The position numbers were made by a program, and so were the translations under genes. A stretch of 64,000 nt of DNA from NCBI RefSeq assembly GCF_000377745.1, contig NZ_KB898707.1, forward strand, positions 1-64,000, given 5' to 3'. This document shows, one piece after another, positions 34,581-43,921 of this stretch. Origin of the DNA: Gilvimarinus chinensis DSM 19667 (GTDB lineage Bacteria > Pseudomonadota > Gammaproteobacteria > Pseudomonadales > Cellvibrionaceae). The notes beneath the pieces are model-generated. The model worked only from the letters and a program-made list of their open reading frames with translations, was not told where the DNA came from and made no database searches. Position 1 is the stretch's first letter. Each line of letters begins with the position of its first letter.

Positions 34581-35876
34581 ATGGATATTTCAGTTGTAAT
34601 TCTTGTTGCCAGCTTTATCGCCCTTCTGCTTCTAAATGTTCCTATCGGTGTATCTATTGCATTATCCGGTTTTTTTGCTTTGCTCTTTAGTCTCGATTTT
34701 GTATCGACAACCACCACCATGGCGCAGCGCATGTCGGCGGGTGTTGATAGCTTTGCGCTCTTGGCTATCCCTTTTTTCATTCTCTCGGGTTTTTTGATGG
34801 GGCAAGGCGGAATTGCGCATCGGTTGATTGAGTTTGCCAAGATACTAGTGATGCGTTTGCCCGGCGGGTTGGCATTTGTAAACATTCTTTCTTGTACCCT
34901 GTTCGGAGCAATTTCGGGTTCAGCTGTCGCTGCAACGTCTGCGATAGGCGGCTTTGTGATTCCGGAGATGGAGAAAGATCGTTATAGCCGAGAGTTTTCC
35001 ACTGCGGTGACGGTAACGGCCTCCACTACTGGCATGTTGATACCGCCCAGTAACATATTGATTGTCTATTCACTGGCCAGTGGCGGTGTATCTATAGCAG
35101 CCTTGTTTTTGGCAGGTTACCTTCCCGGAATTCTTGTAGCCCTCTGTTTGATGGTCGCGAGTGGTATTTACGCCAAAATAAAGGGTTTTGGCGTGCCTTC
35201 ACAGAAGCAGCCTGGGCAAGTGATGAAAAAGACGCTGGATGCATTACCAAGCCTATTTCTGGTGTTTTTGGTTATTGGGGGGATAGTTTCTGGTTACTTT
35301 ACGCCCACAGAGGCCGGGGCTATTGCGGTTCTCTACTCTTTCGTGCTTTCAACGTTTATTTATAAAGAAGTGAAGTTTGAAGAGCTGACGCAGGTATTAA
35401 ATAAATCTGTATGCACTACAGCCATTGTGATGTTGCTTATTGCAGCCTCTTCCGCTATGTCGTGGGTGTTGTCTTACGAGAATATTCCGCAATCGATAAG
35501 CGATTATTTTTTAAGCTTTAGCAATAACCCGATTATCGTATTGTTAATGATTAATATACTGCTGCTTATGGTGGGTACTTTCTTGGATATGACGCCAGCC
35601 GTGCTAATATTTACACCTATTTTTCTGCCCATTGTAGAAGCGTTAGGGATATCGCCGATTCATTTTGGGATTATAATGATTCTTAACCTATCAATAGGCC
35701 TGTGCACACCGCCGGTTGGTAGTGTTCTGTTTGTGGGGTGTAGTATTGGTAAGACATCCCTAGCACGGGTAATCCCGCCACTGCTTCCCCTCTATGCCGC
35801 TATGTTTGTGGCACTGTTGATCATTATTTGCGTTCCAAGTTTATCCACCTGGTTGCCTTCTATATTGATTGATTAG
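34581..35876 (+). CDS. TRAP transporter large permease (DctM family)
   Basis: This 431-residue membrane protein has about 12 segments. LLNVPIGVSIALSG near residue 15, AIPFFILSGFLMGQGG, SGSAVAATSAIGGFVIPEME, and LIPPSNILIVYSLASGG are conserved DctM motifs; GTFLDMTPAVLIFTPIFLP and GLCTPPVGSVLFVGC lie in the C-terminal half. It carries out sodium-driven uptake with DctQ and the binding protein. It ends the kdgK-TRAP transcript. No strong terminator is seen in the following 260 bp, which contain no other gene. Confidence 0.94.
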   Translation: MDISVVILVASFIALLLLNVPIGVSIALSGFFALLFSLDFVSTTTTMAQRMSAGVDSFALLAIPFFILSGFLMGQGGIAHRLIEFAKILVMRLPGGLAFVNILSCTLFGAISGSAVAATSAIGGFVIPEMEKDRYSREFSTAVTVTASTTGMLIPPSNILIVYSLASGGVSIAALFLAGYLPGILVALCLMVASGIYAKIKGFGVPSQKQPGQVMKKTLDALPSLFLVFLVIGGIVSGYFTPTEAGAIAVLYSFVLSTFIYKEVKFEELTQVLNKSVCTTAIVMLLIAASSAMSWVLSYENIPQSISDYFLSFSNNPIIVLLMINILLLMVGTFLDMTPAVLIFTPIFLPIVEALGISPIHFGIIMILNLSIGLCTPPVGSVLFVGCSIGKTSLARVIPPLLPLYAAMFVALLIIICVPSLSTWLPSILID

Positions 35877-36136
35877 CCGTAATTACATACTGATAGGAGC
35901 TTGCGGTTCGGTTAGGCTGAGGTGACCAAGCTCCTTTATGATTGATAATATTCAGAATGTATTATTGATTGGTTTTTGCAGAGAAGCATCGTTTTATTAT
36001 GGTGCGCGGTACTGTTCAGGTGGTTTCGTAGGCTGCCAAATATCTACTTTGAATTAGTTAACTTAATAGATGGCTTACGATTGTAGAGTGCCAGCCAAGA
36101 TAGGAGTCGATGGCCGATCATCTATGTTTATGTGTT

Positions 36137-36946
36137 TTAAATACGATTAGACACAGTTATGTCATCAAAAAGAATATACTCGCTGTTCATATGGTTGCCA
36201 TGTGGTGAGTTACTTGTAGAAGTTATTTCTGAAGAAAAATCTATATATTTTATTCGATGGCTGCTATTGGCTACATCTCTTACGCCTGAGTTAAGCGTAT
36301 CGCTACATGCTAGCACTCCATCTAGCCATCCCTGGAGTACTCCAGTTTGATGTCCGGGCGTATTTAATACTTGGCGTATTCTGATTTCATGCCGCTTCCC
36401 AGGAATAAATCTCTTTTGAAATCCATTGAAATCCCACTTTATGAAATTAGGCAACAAAGAAACCTTCTTGTTATTCCTGTAGCCTCTGATCATAAAAGAG
36501 ATCTTTCCATTTTCTGACCAGCTTACGTTAGTGAAAAATGTAGTGCCTTTATTGAGAGAAGAACCGGATATTCCTGGTAGAGATCCGTGACTATTGAAAT
36601 CAAAACCTTCAGGAAATTTTATCCAATATGTCAAATATATCTCATCCTTTATAGTTGACGGTAATTGGATTAGCCATTGTGGAGCGCGTGTGCTTGTAAT
36701 TTTCTCAGGCCGTGATAGCAAGAACTTTAATGCATTACCTGATGGTTCCCGATCGATAATTTCTATTGTTCTGTCGGGTTTTGTTGAGTTATTTGCGGGT
36801 ATCCAATTACCAATCGTTGATTTCTCAGTAAGATACCCTCTGCTAGTCTCTTCAAATCCTTCTGTGTACAGATTTTCGGAGAAGCTCTTTTCAGAAAATA
36901 AGAAGACAAGGGTGGTTGCTACTAGGAAGGTGACACGATATATCAT
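36137..36946 (-). CDS. secreted PL14/PL20-like polysaccharide lyase fold protein
   Basis: This 269-residue protein has a signal peptide (MIYRVTFLVATTLVFLFSEKSFS). A single jelly-roll domain follows. EIYLTYWIKFPEGFDFNSHGSLPGISG near residue 100 resembles the core of PL14 and PL20 lyases (alginate and glucuronan lyases). RFIPGKRHEIRIRQVLNTPG and GVLQGWLDGVLACS also fit a ConA-like beta-jelly roll. A lyase making unsaturated uronides would suit the GH105, kduI and kduD genes nearby. I cannot confirm catalytic residues, so activity and substrate are inference. It is a lone minus-strand gene after the TBDR terminator, with AT-rich sequence. Confidence 0.55.
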   Translation of the reverse strand: MIYRVTFLVATTLVFLFSEKSFSENLYTEGFEETSRGYLTEKSTIGNWIPANNSTKPDRTIEIIDREPSGNALKFLLSRPEKITSTRAPQWLIQLPSTIKDEIYLTYWIKFPEGFDFNSHGSLPGISGSSLNKGTTFFTNVSWSENGKISFMIRGYRNNKKVSLLPNFIKWDFNGFQKRFIPGKRHEIRIRQVLNTPGHQTGVLQGWLDGVLACSDTLNSGVRDVANSSHRIKYIDFSSEITSTSNSPHGNHMNSEYILFDDITVSNRI

Positions 36947-36986
36947 TATTCCTCCATCATATTGTTAGCGGATAACTAGATTGATT

Positions 36987-37011
36987 AAAAAAAGCCGGTG
37001 CGAACACCGGC
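36987..37011 (-). terminator. intrinsic terminator with UUCG loop after TBDR
   Basis: On the minus strand GCCGGTG pairs with CACCGGC across a TTCG tetraloop and is followed by seven Ts. It lies about 230 bp past the TBDR stop at 37243 and 41 bp before the PL14-like gene start, so it insulates the two. The 296-bp stretch between them holds no other gene. Confidence 0.85.
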
Positions 37012-37242
37012 GACAAGAGAGAGCCACAGAATCAATGGCTGGAGAATGATTGGTTAGAAACTATATTTTGTAGAGATAACAAATAGTACTTTCCGTGAGT
37101 ATTTATAGTCAGACTATACTAAGTGTTATCTTTACATAAGCAGTCTGTTGGGCTCTGAGCAGTCTTAACTTTAGCCTAAGCTTATGTTCAACGAGCAGCC
37201 ATACAACAGACTCATATTTTTCTACATTTATAACAAGTTAAA

Positions 37243-40239
37243 TTAGAATCGGTAACTAGCACCAAATGTAATTCTGCGATCAGGGTAGCCTGAGAAACAC
37301 ACGGGACCAGATTCAGATACACAAGTTTGAGTGATTTCTTCTTCAGTTAGGTTAACAGCTTCAACCCCTAAACTTAACTGCTCGGTAACGGCATAACTGA
37401 TGCTAGCATTTAGCTGGCCTCTGTCATGGGTATAAACAGGAAAGCTAAAGGTGCTACTACCACTGGTGTTGGCGCCGCCGCCAAAGTCTTGCGTGCGGAA
37501 GGCTTCCCGCCAGGTGTAGCGCATTCTTGCGGAAAGACCGTACTTCTCATAGTAAGCGGTAATATTGTAAGCATTTTCTGAGAAGTCCAATAGACCACGT
37601 GGAAGGGTAACCTCACCCAGTACGGCCAGGCCGCGACCGGATGTCGTATCTTCACCTGTATCACCGCTAAACTCTTGTACAGTGTAGTTAGCTAAAATAC
37701 CGAACCCAGAAGCCCAACCTAATGAATCTTCAAAATCTCCAAGATCATACTGGAACTGAAGTTCAATACCTTTCTGTTTGGTGGTTCCTTCAACGTTTTC
37801 AGGTCTTGTAAAGTCAACACATAAACCCTGAGAGTTTGGGTCGCCAAAGGTGTTGGGTATCACTTCTGGGTTCCAGATGCCGCCATCTTCACAGGGCCGT
37901 GTAGCATCGCGCTCTAGACCACCGGTGGTGGTATCACTAGGGTATAGCGCTGCCCCTTCATAGTATGAGCCAAACAGGTTGGTGCGCTCTTTATGGAAGT
38001 AACCGATGCTGAGCAACCCAGATGGGGCAAAATACCATTCGGCGGCAATATCAAACGAGTCGACTTCTTCAGGCTCGACCCCCGGATTACCTAAGCTTAC
38101 AGCACTGTTCTCAGCTTGGGTAAAAGAGTAACCGATTCTGATGTCATCGAAGCTAGGGCGTCTGATATCAGAGCCGTAACCGAAGCGAATCAGCAAGTCA
38201 TCAGTCAGTTGAGCTTTTAGGTTTAAGCGAGGCAACAGGAAGTCATAATTGCTGCTATTAGTGGTTAATTCGCGTTCAGAACCAGCTATTGATGGCGTAT
38301 AGCCTGTTGAATCAATGTCAGTCTCTAAATACCGAAGGCCCACGTTACCCGACACAATGCCAAACTCAAAGTTCGCTTGAGCATAAAGCGCTGAAGTTTC
38401 TTCTTCGATATTGTAGTAAGGGTCTAAATCCTCTTGTAGGTTGAGAGAGGTGGCACCTGTACCCTCAGGGTAGAGTTCTCTGTTTGCTGCAAAAGCTGCT
38501 TCAAGAGCAGCAATAGTGCCGTCTGGATCAGAGAAAGAACGGTCTGGATCCACTAACAGAAAATTTTTGACAAACAAGTCGCGACCGTCTGCATCGCCGT
38601 AGTTGTCAGGACCCTCTACAAGCAAGTCTTCAAATAGTGTACCTCTTGGAGCGTCTACTAGCTTGCTGAAGTTACCTATCTTGTCCTTAATGGATACATG
38701 TTCCCCGGTAGTATTATTATAGCGGTAACCGAAATCTACAGAGGTTAAGCCAAATCTTTCTACATCATAAGTGAAATCTAGGCGGAATTGGTCGTCAGTA
38801 TTGTCTTGGGTATTACGGCTTACATCTAAGGCTCGCAGTACCACATTATTTGGATCAGTGAGCTGCTCGGGAGTGGGCGCATATTCATTTTCAAAGTCAA
38901 TGCCAAATGCTAGTGATCCACCGGTCAAATCATAAATATAGGGTACGCAGTTATCGGCGCCGGTATTGGCAGTAATGGCATCAGGATCCGTTCCGCCTTG
39001 TAATGGGCAGTTGGGGTTGATGAAGTTCAGGGTTGTATTGAGCTTCGGTGTAGTGGTGTCCGAGTTTGACCGAGCTAGCTCGAAACTCGCTTTTAGTCTA
39101 TCACCTTGCCATTCACCGGCAAGCCTAAACAGCTCAGTATCGGTAATACGTGAATTTGTTTCGCTGGTGAAGCGCATGTTTGGATCATCATCATCGTACG
39201 CAAGGTCCGGAGAAAGGCGGCCTGTTAACGCTGCGTCAACCACGCCGTTATTGCCCACATCTCCAACGCCAAAGTCGACCGTTTCGAAGCTGTCTGGGTA
39301 ACTAATGGCCCTTAGGTTGCTCACACCAGAGGCTTCAATTTTGTACGCATCGCGGCTTCTTTCTTGATTGTTGATGACGGCATCAAAAGAGAACTTCAGC
39401 GCATCGCTAGGTGCCCACTCGAACGTAGATGCGAGGTTAACAGTTTCGTAGTCATCGTTTTCCTGCTCTTGCACCATGAACTGAATGCCAAGAAATTCTG
39501 ACGGGCTGTTACCTTCAAAGTTATTCAGGTTGTCGCGATCGACGCGTGGACGGAATGACAGAGCCTCTTGCTCTGTGTAGCTACCGCTGATAACGAAACC
39601 AAAGTCGCCGGCACTGGTTTCCCAGTTGTCGCCGTAAGCGCCCGCAAATCTAGGCTTAATACCTTCTGTGCTCAGGCTGCTGTCTTCTCCTTGAACTCTG
39701 ACAAAGCCTAAAGTTTCGCTTAAGTTTAATGGGCGAATGGTTTTTAGGTTAACAGTACCACCTACAGAGCCTTCAATTGTTTTGGCATCTGGCGATTTGG
39801 TTACTTCAACTTCGGCAATAATCGCTGGATTAATATCTTCAAAGTTAATGCCGCTACGACCACTGCCTGAGCCCACGGTAGAGACACCATTGATCTCGAC
39901 ACGGTTGGCATTGGTGCCGCGAATTTGCACGCCGGTACCGACACCCGCTGTACGGGTAATTTGAACACCTGTGATGTTCTCCATTACTTCCGCCAAGTTT
40001 TGATCGGGCAACTTACCGATATCGTCAGCGATGATCACTTCAACTAACTTTGTTGATTCACGTTTCGCGTCGATGGCGCTTGCGAGTGATGCACGGATGC
40101 CAGTTACCACCACTTCTTCTAGTTTCGCGGAGTCTGATTGTTCTTGAGCCATCGCACTGGAGGCGGCGAGGGCGATCGAGGCGCCGAGCACGGATTTTTT
40201 GAATAGTCCTAAGTGAGGCTGATACGTTTGCTTTTTCAT
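37243..40239 (-). CDS. TonB-dependent receptor 3 (hexuronate locus)
   Basis: This 998-residue receptor has a signal peptide ending ...AASSAMAQEQ, the TonB box region EEVVVTGIRASLAS, and a plug with LPDQNLAEVMENITGVQITR and VQIRGTNANRVEINGVS. The barrel ends ITFGASYRF. It is only distantly like the agar receptors. It follows kduI by about 210 bp on the same strand. It may be expressed from the 42569 operator promoter or from its own leader. Import of uronic-acid oligosaccharides is inferred from the surrounding genes. Confidence 0.93.
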   Translation of the reverse strand: MKKQTYQPHLGLFKKSVLGASIALAASSAMAQEQSDSAKLEEVVVTGIRASLASAIDAKRESTKLVEVIIADDIGKLPDQNLAEVMENITGVQITRTAGVGTGVQIRGTNANRVEINGVSTVGSGSGRSGINFEDINPAIIAEVEVTKSPDAKTIEGSVGGTVNLKTIRPLNLSETLGFVRVQGEDSSLSTEGIKPRFAGAYGDNWETSAGDFGFVISGSYTEQEALSFRPRVDRDNLNNFEGNSPSEFLGIQFMVQEQENDDYETVNLASTFEWAPSDALKFSFDAVINNQERSRDAYKIEASGVSNLRAISYPDSFETVDFGVGDVGNNGVVDAALTGRLSPDLAYDDDDPNMRFTSETNSRITDTELFRLAGEWQGDRLKASFELARSNSDTTTPKLNTTLNFINPNCPLQGGTDPDAITANTGADNCVPYIYDLTGGSLAFGIDFENEYAPTPEQLTDPNNVVLRALDVSRNTQDNTDDQFRLDFTYDVERFGLTSVDFGYRYNNTTGEHVSIKDKIGNFSKLVDAPRGTLFEDLLVEGPDNYGDADGRDLFVKNFLLVDPDRSFSDPDGTIAALEAAFAANRELYPEGTGATSLNLQEDLDPYYNIEEETSALYAQANFEFGIVSGNVGLRYLETDIDSTGYTPSIAGSERELTTNSSNYDFLLPRLNLKAQLTDDLLIRFGYGSDIRRPSFDDIRIGYSFTQAENSAVSLGNPGVEPEEVDSFDIAAEWYFAPSGLLSIGYFHKERTNLFGSYYEGAALYPSDTTTGGLERDATRPCEDGGIWNPEVIPNTFGDPNSQGLCVDFTRPENVEGTTKQKGIELQFQYDLGDFEDSLGWASGFGILANYTVQEFSGDTGEDTTSGRGLAVLGEVTLPRGLLDFSENAYNITAYYEKYGLSARMRYTWREAFRTQDFGGGANTSGSSTFSFPVYTHDRGQLNASISYAVTEQLSLGVEAVNLTEEEITQTCVSESGPVCFSGYPDRRITFGASYRF

Positions 40240-40382
40240 AGTGAGTCCTTCGTTTATTTATTATGTGAAGCACGTTTGCCCGCCAATCCTTCTGTTTTGT
40301 AGAGCATCTAGCCGTTCGGATGCTGTGCCCACGGCTATGGCGAGTATTAGGAAGGTAAAACAATGAAGTCATGGAGTCAAGT

Positions 40383-40441
40383 GGTAAGGCCGGTCTTTGG
40401 GTTGTCGCCAAAGGCGCGATCCATAACGCCGACCTTACCGG
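40383..40441 (-). other. imperfect long inverted repeat between kduI and TBDR 3
   Basis: GGTAAGGCCGG (from 40383) and CCGACCTTACC (to 40440) are nearly complementary, and inside them TTTGG (40396-40400) pairs with CCAAA (40408-40412). The structure begins seven bases past the kduI stop on the minus strand. It has no T-tract. It could stabilise or process the kduI mRNA 3' end. Confidence 0.4.
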
Positions 40442-40447
40442 GAACGA

Positions 40448-41278
40448 CTAAGAAATCTCGCTGATGGGAATATGATCCATGTCGTCAAAAGTTTGGTTTT
40501 CGCCGCCCATTGCCCATATAAAGGTGTAGTTGCTGGTACCAGCACCACTGTGGATGGACCAAGCTGGCGAAATTACGGCGGTACCCGCTGCCAGTACTAG
40601 GCTGCGGGTTTCACTGGGTTCGCCCATAAAGTGAAAAACGCGGTTGTCGTCGTTGTACTCAAAGTACATGTAGATTTCACTGCGCCGGCGATGGGTATGT
40701 GGCGGTTTGGTATTCCAAACACTGCCTTCTTCCAGCTCAGTAAAGCCCATGACAAGCTGACAACTATCGACAATACCTGGGCGTATGGACTGGTTGATGG
40801 TGCGCTCATTGGACTCTGCCGCGCTACCCAGCTCAATATGTTTGGCGTTGGGCTTGCTTACGTGGGTGGTTTTAGTGGTGCGATGAGCCGGGTAGCTGAC
40901 CAAGTAGTATTGGGCCGGTTGCTTGGGATCATTGCTGGTAAATTGAATATCTCGGCTCTCGCGGGCAATGTACAGAGAGTCTTTGTAGGTCATGGCAAAG
41001 CGCTCGCCGTCCACCTCAATCACGCCGTCGCCGCCTATATTGATAACGCCAATTTCGCGGCGCTCACAAAAATAATCCGAGCCCAGCTCTTTGGATTGAG
41101 GTAGTTCCAGGGGTTTTTGTTGCGGCACGACGCTGCCTACGATCGCGCGATCCACGTCGGTATAAGTGAGCACGGTTTCGCCAGGGGTGAATAAATCATC
41201 CACGACAAATGCTTGCTTAAGCTCGGTATTGGTCATGCGTTTGTAGCTGTTAATGTCCGCAGTGTAGCGTAATTTCAT
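40448..41278 (-). CDS. kduI: 5-dehydro-4-deoxy-D-glucuronate isomerase
   Basis: This 276-residue protein has the standard KduI length. It has the cupin zinc site PPHTHRRRSEIYMYFE near residue 195, with histidines and glutamate as ligands. MKLRYTADINSYKRMTNTELKQAFVVDDLF is the typical N-terminus, and WSIHSGAGTSNYTFIWAMGGEN the typical C-terminus. It isomerises the open form of unsaturated uronate (DKI) to DKII. Its substrate arises when a lyase and then GH105 act on a uronic-acid polymer. It follows the DUF4861 gene by 11 bp, sharing its promoter at 42569. Confidence 0.95.
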   Translation of the reverse strand: MKLRYTADINSYKRMTNTELKQAFVVDDLFTPGETVLTYTDVDRAIVGSVVPQQKPLELPQSKELGSDYFCERREIGVINIGGDGVIEVDGERFAMTYKDSLYIARESRDIQFTSNDPKQPAQYYLVSYPAHRTTKTTHVSKPNAKHIELGSAAESNERTINQSIRPGIVDSCQLVMGFTELEEGSVWNTKPPHTHRRRSEIYMYFEYNDDNRVFHFMGEPSETRSLVLAAGTAVISPAWSIHSGAGTSNYTFIWAMGGENQTFDDMDHIPISEIS

Positions 41279-41289
41279 GGTTCACCTTT

Positions 41290-42498
41290 TTAAGGGTTGG
41301 TGGGTTGTAGGCGAATAGGGTTGTTCAGCTTGGAGATTTCGTTCTCAAGCTGTGCTTTGAATTGTTCGACTGATTTTGGACCCTTAGGGTGTGCCGACCA
41401 GAATGCGCCGAAATAATAGTGAACACCCTCGGCGTGATTGTTAAGAACCACAAGTTGGTTGTTCTCATCTTTTTGCAGGGAGTTAAACTGGCTCATGGGG
41501 AAGAAGATGGCCATGCCCAGGTTGTCATCATTCAGGCTTTGTTTGCCGTAGCTTGCTAGATACCCCCATTCACTATCCTTGGGCGTGTAGGTAAGTACTT
41601 GCACATCATGGTCAACAATGCCGGTGGCGAGTTGTGGTAATTCGTCGACTTGGGCGTCTACGCGGGTCAGGTAGGACTTGGCGCGTATGCTGTACCGGGC
41701 CGTTAGATTCAGTGTTTTCGAATCGGGGCGCCAGCCTGTATGAGTCACCGTCGCGCTCGATTCAAGTGGGCCGTTTGTTATAGCTACCGATATGTCGGTT
41801 ACCTGCTCCGGTTTAATCAAGCGGTTATCGAGCCAGGCCCCTACAGCCCCCAGCCCTAGAGAGGGGCCTACTTTTAATATGTCCATACCCCAATCGGCCA
41901 TGCTGTGATAGTCGCCGCCGTCGAGACCGGTCTCAGCCAGAGAAAGCCCGTTTTGAGTCTTGCCAAAAATATCGATGGCGCCGCGGTGATCAAAGTAATA
42001 GCGATAAGCGACTTGCTCAGATTCCCAGCCAAAACCTTCGTATTTAAACAGCTTGTTGCCGATAGTGTGGGTGGGCGGGAGTTGCATGAAGGTGGCATTG
42101 TGGTAGTTGCCACCGCTGTAATTACCCTCTTTATCTGTCTCGCCACCGACTCGTACCGCCAATTCGGCATACGTTTGCGGTGGATAGTCCACTTGCAGCG
42201 AGCCATCGTTTAAATGGTGCACGGCAATCGTTTGTTCACTATTCGGCGCTAGAGTTACCTGGGTTAAAAGTTCGCTTCCCGCTGTTTGGCTGGGGGCTTC
42301 TCTGCCATTCACTGTGACTACCTGGTCTTTACCGTGAGCGAAGCCATTTAATTGGATGCTGACCACTTCTTCGCGCGGTTGCGACAAGGGGTTAGTGACC
42401 GAATAATATGAGACGGTTTCGGTGGCTGGCGTAGCGAGGCAGGGCGCGCCAGAAAGGGCTATTCCCGCCGCGATGGAGGCTATAGTGGGTCGTAGCAT
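41290..42498 (-). CDS. secreted DUF4861-family protein
   Basis: This 402-residue protein has a signal peptide (MLRPTIASIAAGIALSGAPCLA). The body fits DUF4861: VSIQLNGF near residue 45, YRYYFDHRGAIDIFGK near 167, YHSMADWGMDILKVGPSLGLGA near 193, and HYYFGAFWSAHP near 365. The family is widespread in loci for pectin, ulvan and other uronic-acid polymers but has no settled activity that I can vouch for. GGAGA precedes the ATG. It is the first gene of the DUF4861-kduI transcript under operator 42569 and is divergent from GH105. A lyase- or hydrolase-like extracytoplasmic role is inferred from context only. Confidence 0.75.
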   Translation of the reverse strand: MLRPTIASIAAGIALSGAPCLATPATETVSYYSVTNPLSQPREEVVSIQLNGFAHGKDQVVTVNGREAPSQTAGSELLTQVTLAPNSEQTIAVHHLNDGSLQVDYPPQTYAELAVRVGGETDKEGNYSGGNYHNATFMQLPPTHTIGNKLFKYEGFGWESEQVAYRYYFDHRGAIDIFGKTQNGLSLAETGLDGGDYHSMADWGMDILKVGPSLGLGAVGAWLDNRLIKPEQVTDISVAITNGPLESSATVTHTGWRPDSKTLNLTARYSIRAKSYLTRVDAQVDELPQLATGIVDHDVQVLTYTPKDSEWGYLASYGKQSLNDDNLGMAIFFPMSQFNSLQKDENNQLVVLNNHAEGVHYYFGAFWSAHPKGPKSVEQFKAQLENEISKLNNPIRLQPTNP

Positions 42499-42568
42499 TC
42501 GCGTGGTCTCCGGTAATTTTTTGTTAAAACTTGGACTTTAATTGCCAGGAAATATACTATAACATCAT

Positions 42569-42587
42569 TGGTATTACCACATTACCA
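42569..42587. promoter_or_regulatory. hexuronate operator between DUF4861-kduI and GH105-kduD-GH2
   Basis: Read on the minus strand the site is TGGTAATGTGGTAATACCA, matching the 19-bp pattern at 32153 and 47236. It sits in the 163-bp divergent region. A TATACT -10-like box at 42553-42558 precedes it on the plus strand. One site could repress both transcripts. Confidence 0.78.
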
Positions 42588-42661
42588 GTTGGCAATCTTT
42601 AAAGCATGCGGCTGATTAGTAGCTGGTTCTGCTTACTTACAATAATGATTTGGAGATTCTT

Positions 42662-43912
42662 ATGTTCCTAAAACCCTTGTCTGCGTTATTCGCAGGAGTT
42701 ATCGCCTGCGGCTGCGCTACCGCTGAGATAGATCAAAGCCAGGGGCTGGATTGGCCTGAGTTAGTGAAATATGAAAAACCGGGCACCGCGGAAATGTCTC
42801 TTAGCGCCGAGTTCACTCGGGACTCTGTAAGTCAAGTGGCCAATCAGGTAGCCGACTGGCAATTGGATCAATACGACATCCGCTCTAACAAGATGCGCCC
42901 TGAAGGTCGGGCCAGCGGCTTGCCGCAAGGGTGGATGTACGCGCCCTTGCACTCAGGCTTGCTGGATTGGGGGCGGGTATCGGATCAGCCCGCTTATGAG
43001 CAGGCGGTGCGCAACATCGCCGCCGTGAATCTTTGGCGTTTAGGACCGCGTCGCTATCACGCCGATGATCACGCCATCGGGCAGGTGTACCTGGATTTAT
43101 ACGAAACCTACCAAGAGCCTGTGATGAAAGAGAATGTCCAGGCGGTATTTGACTGGGTACTGGAAAATCAAAGCGATCGCAGTCTGGAATTTGAGCACCC
43201 TGAAAAGGAGGTCATTTATGGTGCTAACCGCAAATATGTCGACCCCTGGTGCACGGTGCGCTGGTGCTGGGCCGATGCGATTTTTATGGCACCGCCGGTG
43301 TGGGCTCAGTTAGCGGAAGTTACGGGTAATAAGGATTACCTGGAGTTTATGAACCGGGAGTTTTGGGTCACAACTGATTATCTTTACAGCGATGAAGATC
43401 ACCTTTTCTTGCGCGACAGTCGTTATTTCACCCGTAAGGCTGAAAACGGCAAGCCAATTTACTGGGGACGTGGCAACGGTTGGGTATTGGCAGGCATAGC
43501 TCGTACGTTACCCCATATTCCGCAGGACTTTGAAGATCGCGAAAAATACGTAGAGCTGTTTAAAGATGTGAGTGCTGCTTTGCTGCGGGCTCAAAAAGCG
43601 GACGGCAGCTGGCCAGCTTCTTTACTTGAAGAGAGTGAAACACAAAACGCCGAATCCAGCGCTACCGGACTTATCGTGTTTTCTCTGGCGTGGGGTATTA
43701 ATAATGGCGTGCTCCCCGCAGACGAGTATCTCCCGGCGGTTGAAAAAGGCTGGAAATCGCTCGTTAGCACCGTCCAGCCCAACGGCAAACTTGGTTTTGT
43801 ACAACAGGTGGGGTATGCGCCCGAAAGTGCCACAGCTGAAGATACTCAGCTATACGGAACAGGGGCTTTGCTTCTGGCCGCCGCCGAAGTCTACCAGTTG
43901 CTTGAGAAATAA
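42662..43912 (+). CDS. GH105 unsaturated glucuronyl/rhamnogalacturonyl hydrolase
   Basis: The protein is 416 residues from MFLKPLSALFAGVIACGC, a lipoprotein signal. GH105/GH88 motifs include YVDPWCTVRWCWADAIFMAPPVWAQL near residue 200 (with the catalytic aspartate of the WADAIFM region) and PIYWGRGNGWVLAGIARTL near 270. GWMYAPLHSGLLDWG near 90 also fits. The enzyme hydrates the double bond of terminal 4,5-unsaturated uronic acid left by a lyase, freeing it as DKI for KduI. Members act on pectin-derived, ulvan-derived or glucuronan-derived ends; the saturated glucuronate genes here favour a glucuronic-acid substrate. It shares the 42569 operator and precedes kduD by ten bases. Confidence 0.92.
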   Translation: MFLKPLSALFAGVIACGCATAEIDQSQGLDWPELVKYEKPGTAEMSLSAEFTRDSVSQVANQVADWQLDQYDIRSNKMRPEGRASGLPQGWMYAPLHSGLLDWGRVSDQPAYEQAVRNIAAVNLWRLGPRRYHADDHAIGQVYLDLYETYQEPVMKENVQAVFDWVLENQSDRSLEFEHPEKEVIYGANRKYVDPWCTVRWCWADAIFMAPPVWAQLAEVTGNKDYLEFMNREFWVTTDYLYSDEDHLFLRDSRYFTRKAENGKPIYWGRGNGWVLAGIARTLPHIPQDFEDREKYVELFKDVSAALLRAQKADGSWPASLLEESETQNAESSATGLIVFSLAWGINNGVLPADEYLPAVEKGWKSLVSTVQPNGKLGFVQQVGYAPESATAEDTQLYGTGALLLAAAEVYQLLEK

Positions 43913-43921
43913 GAGGATAGT

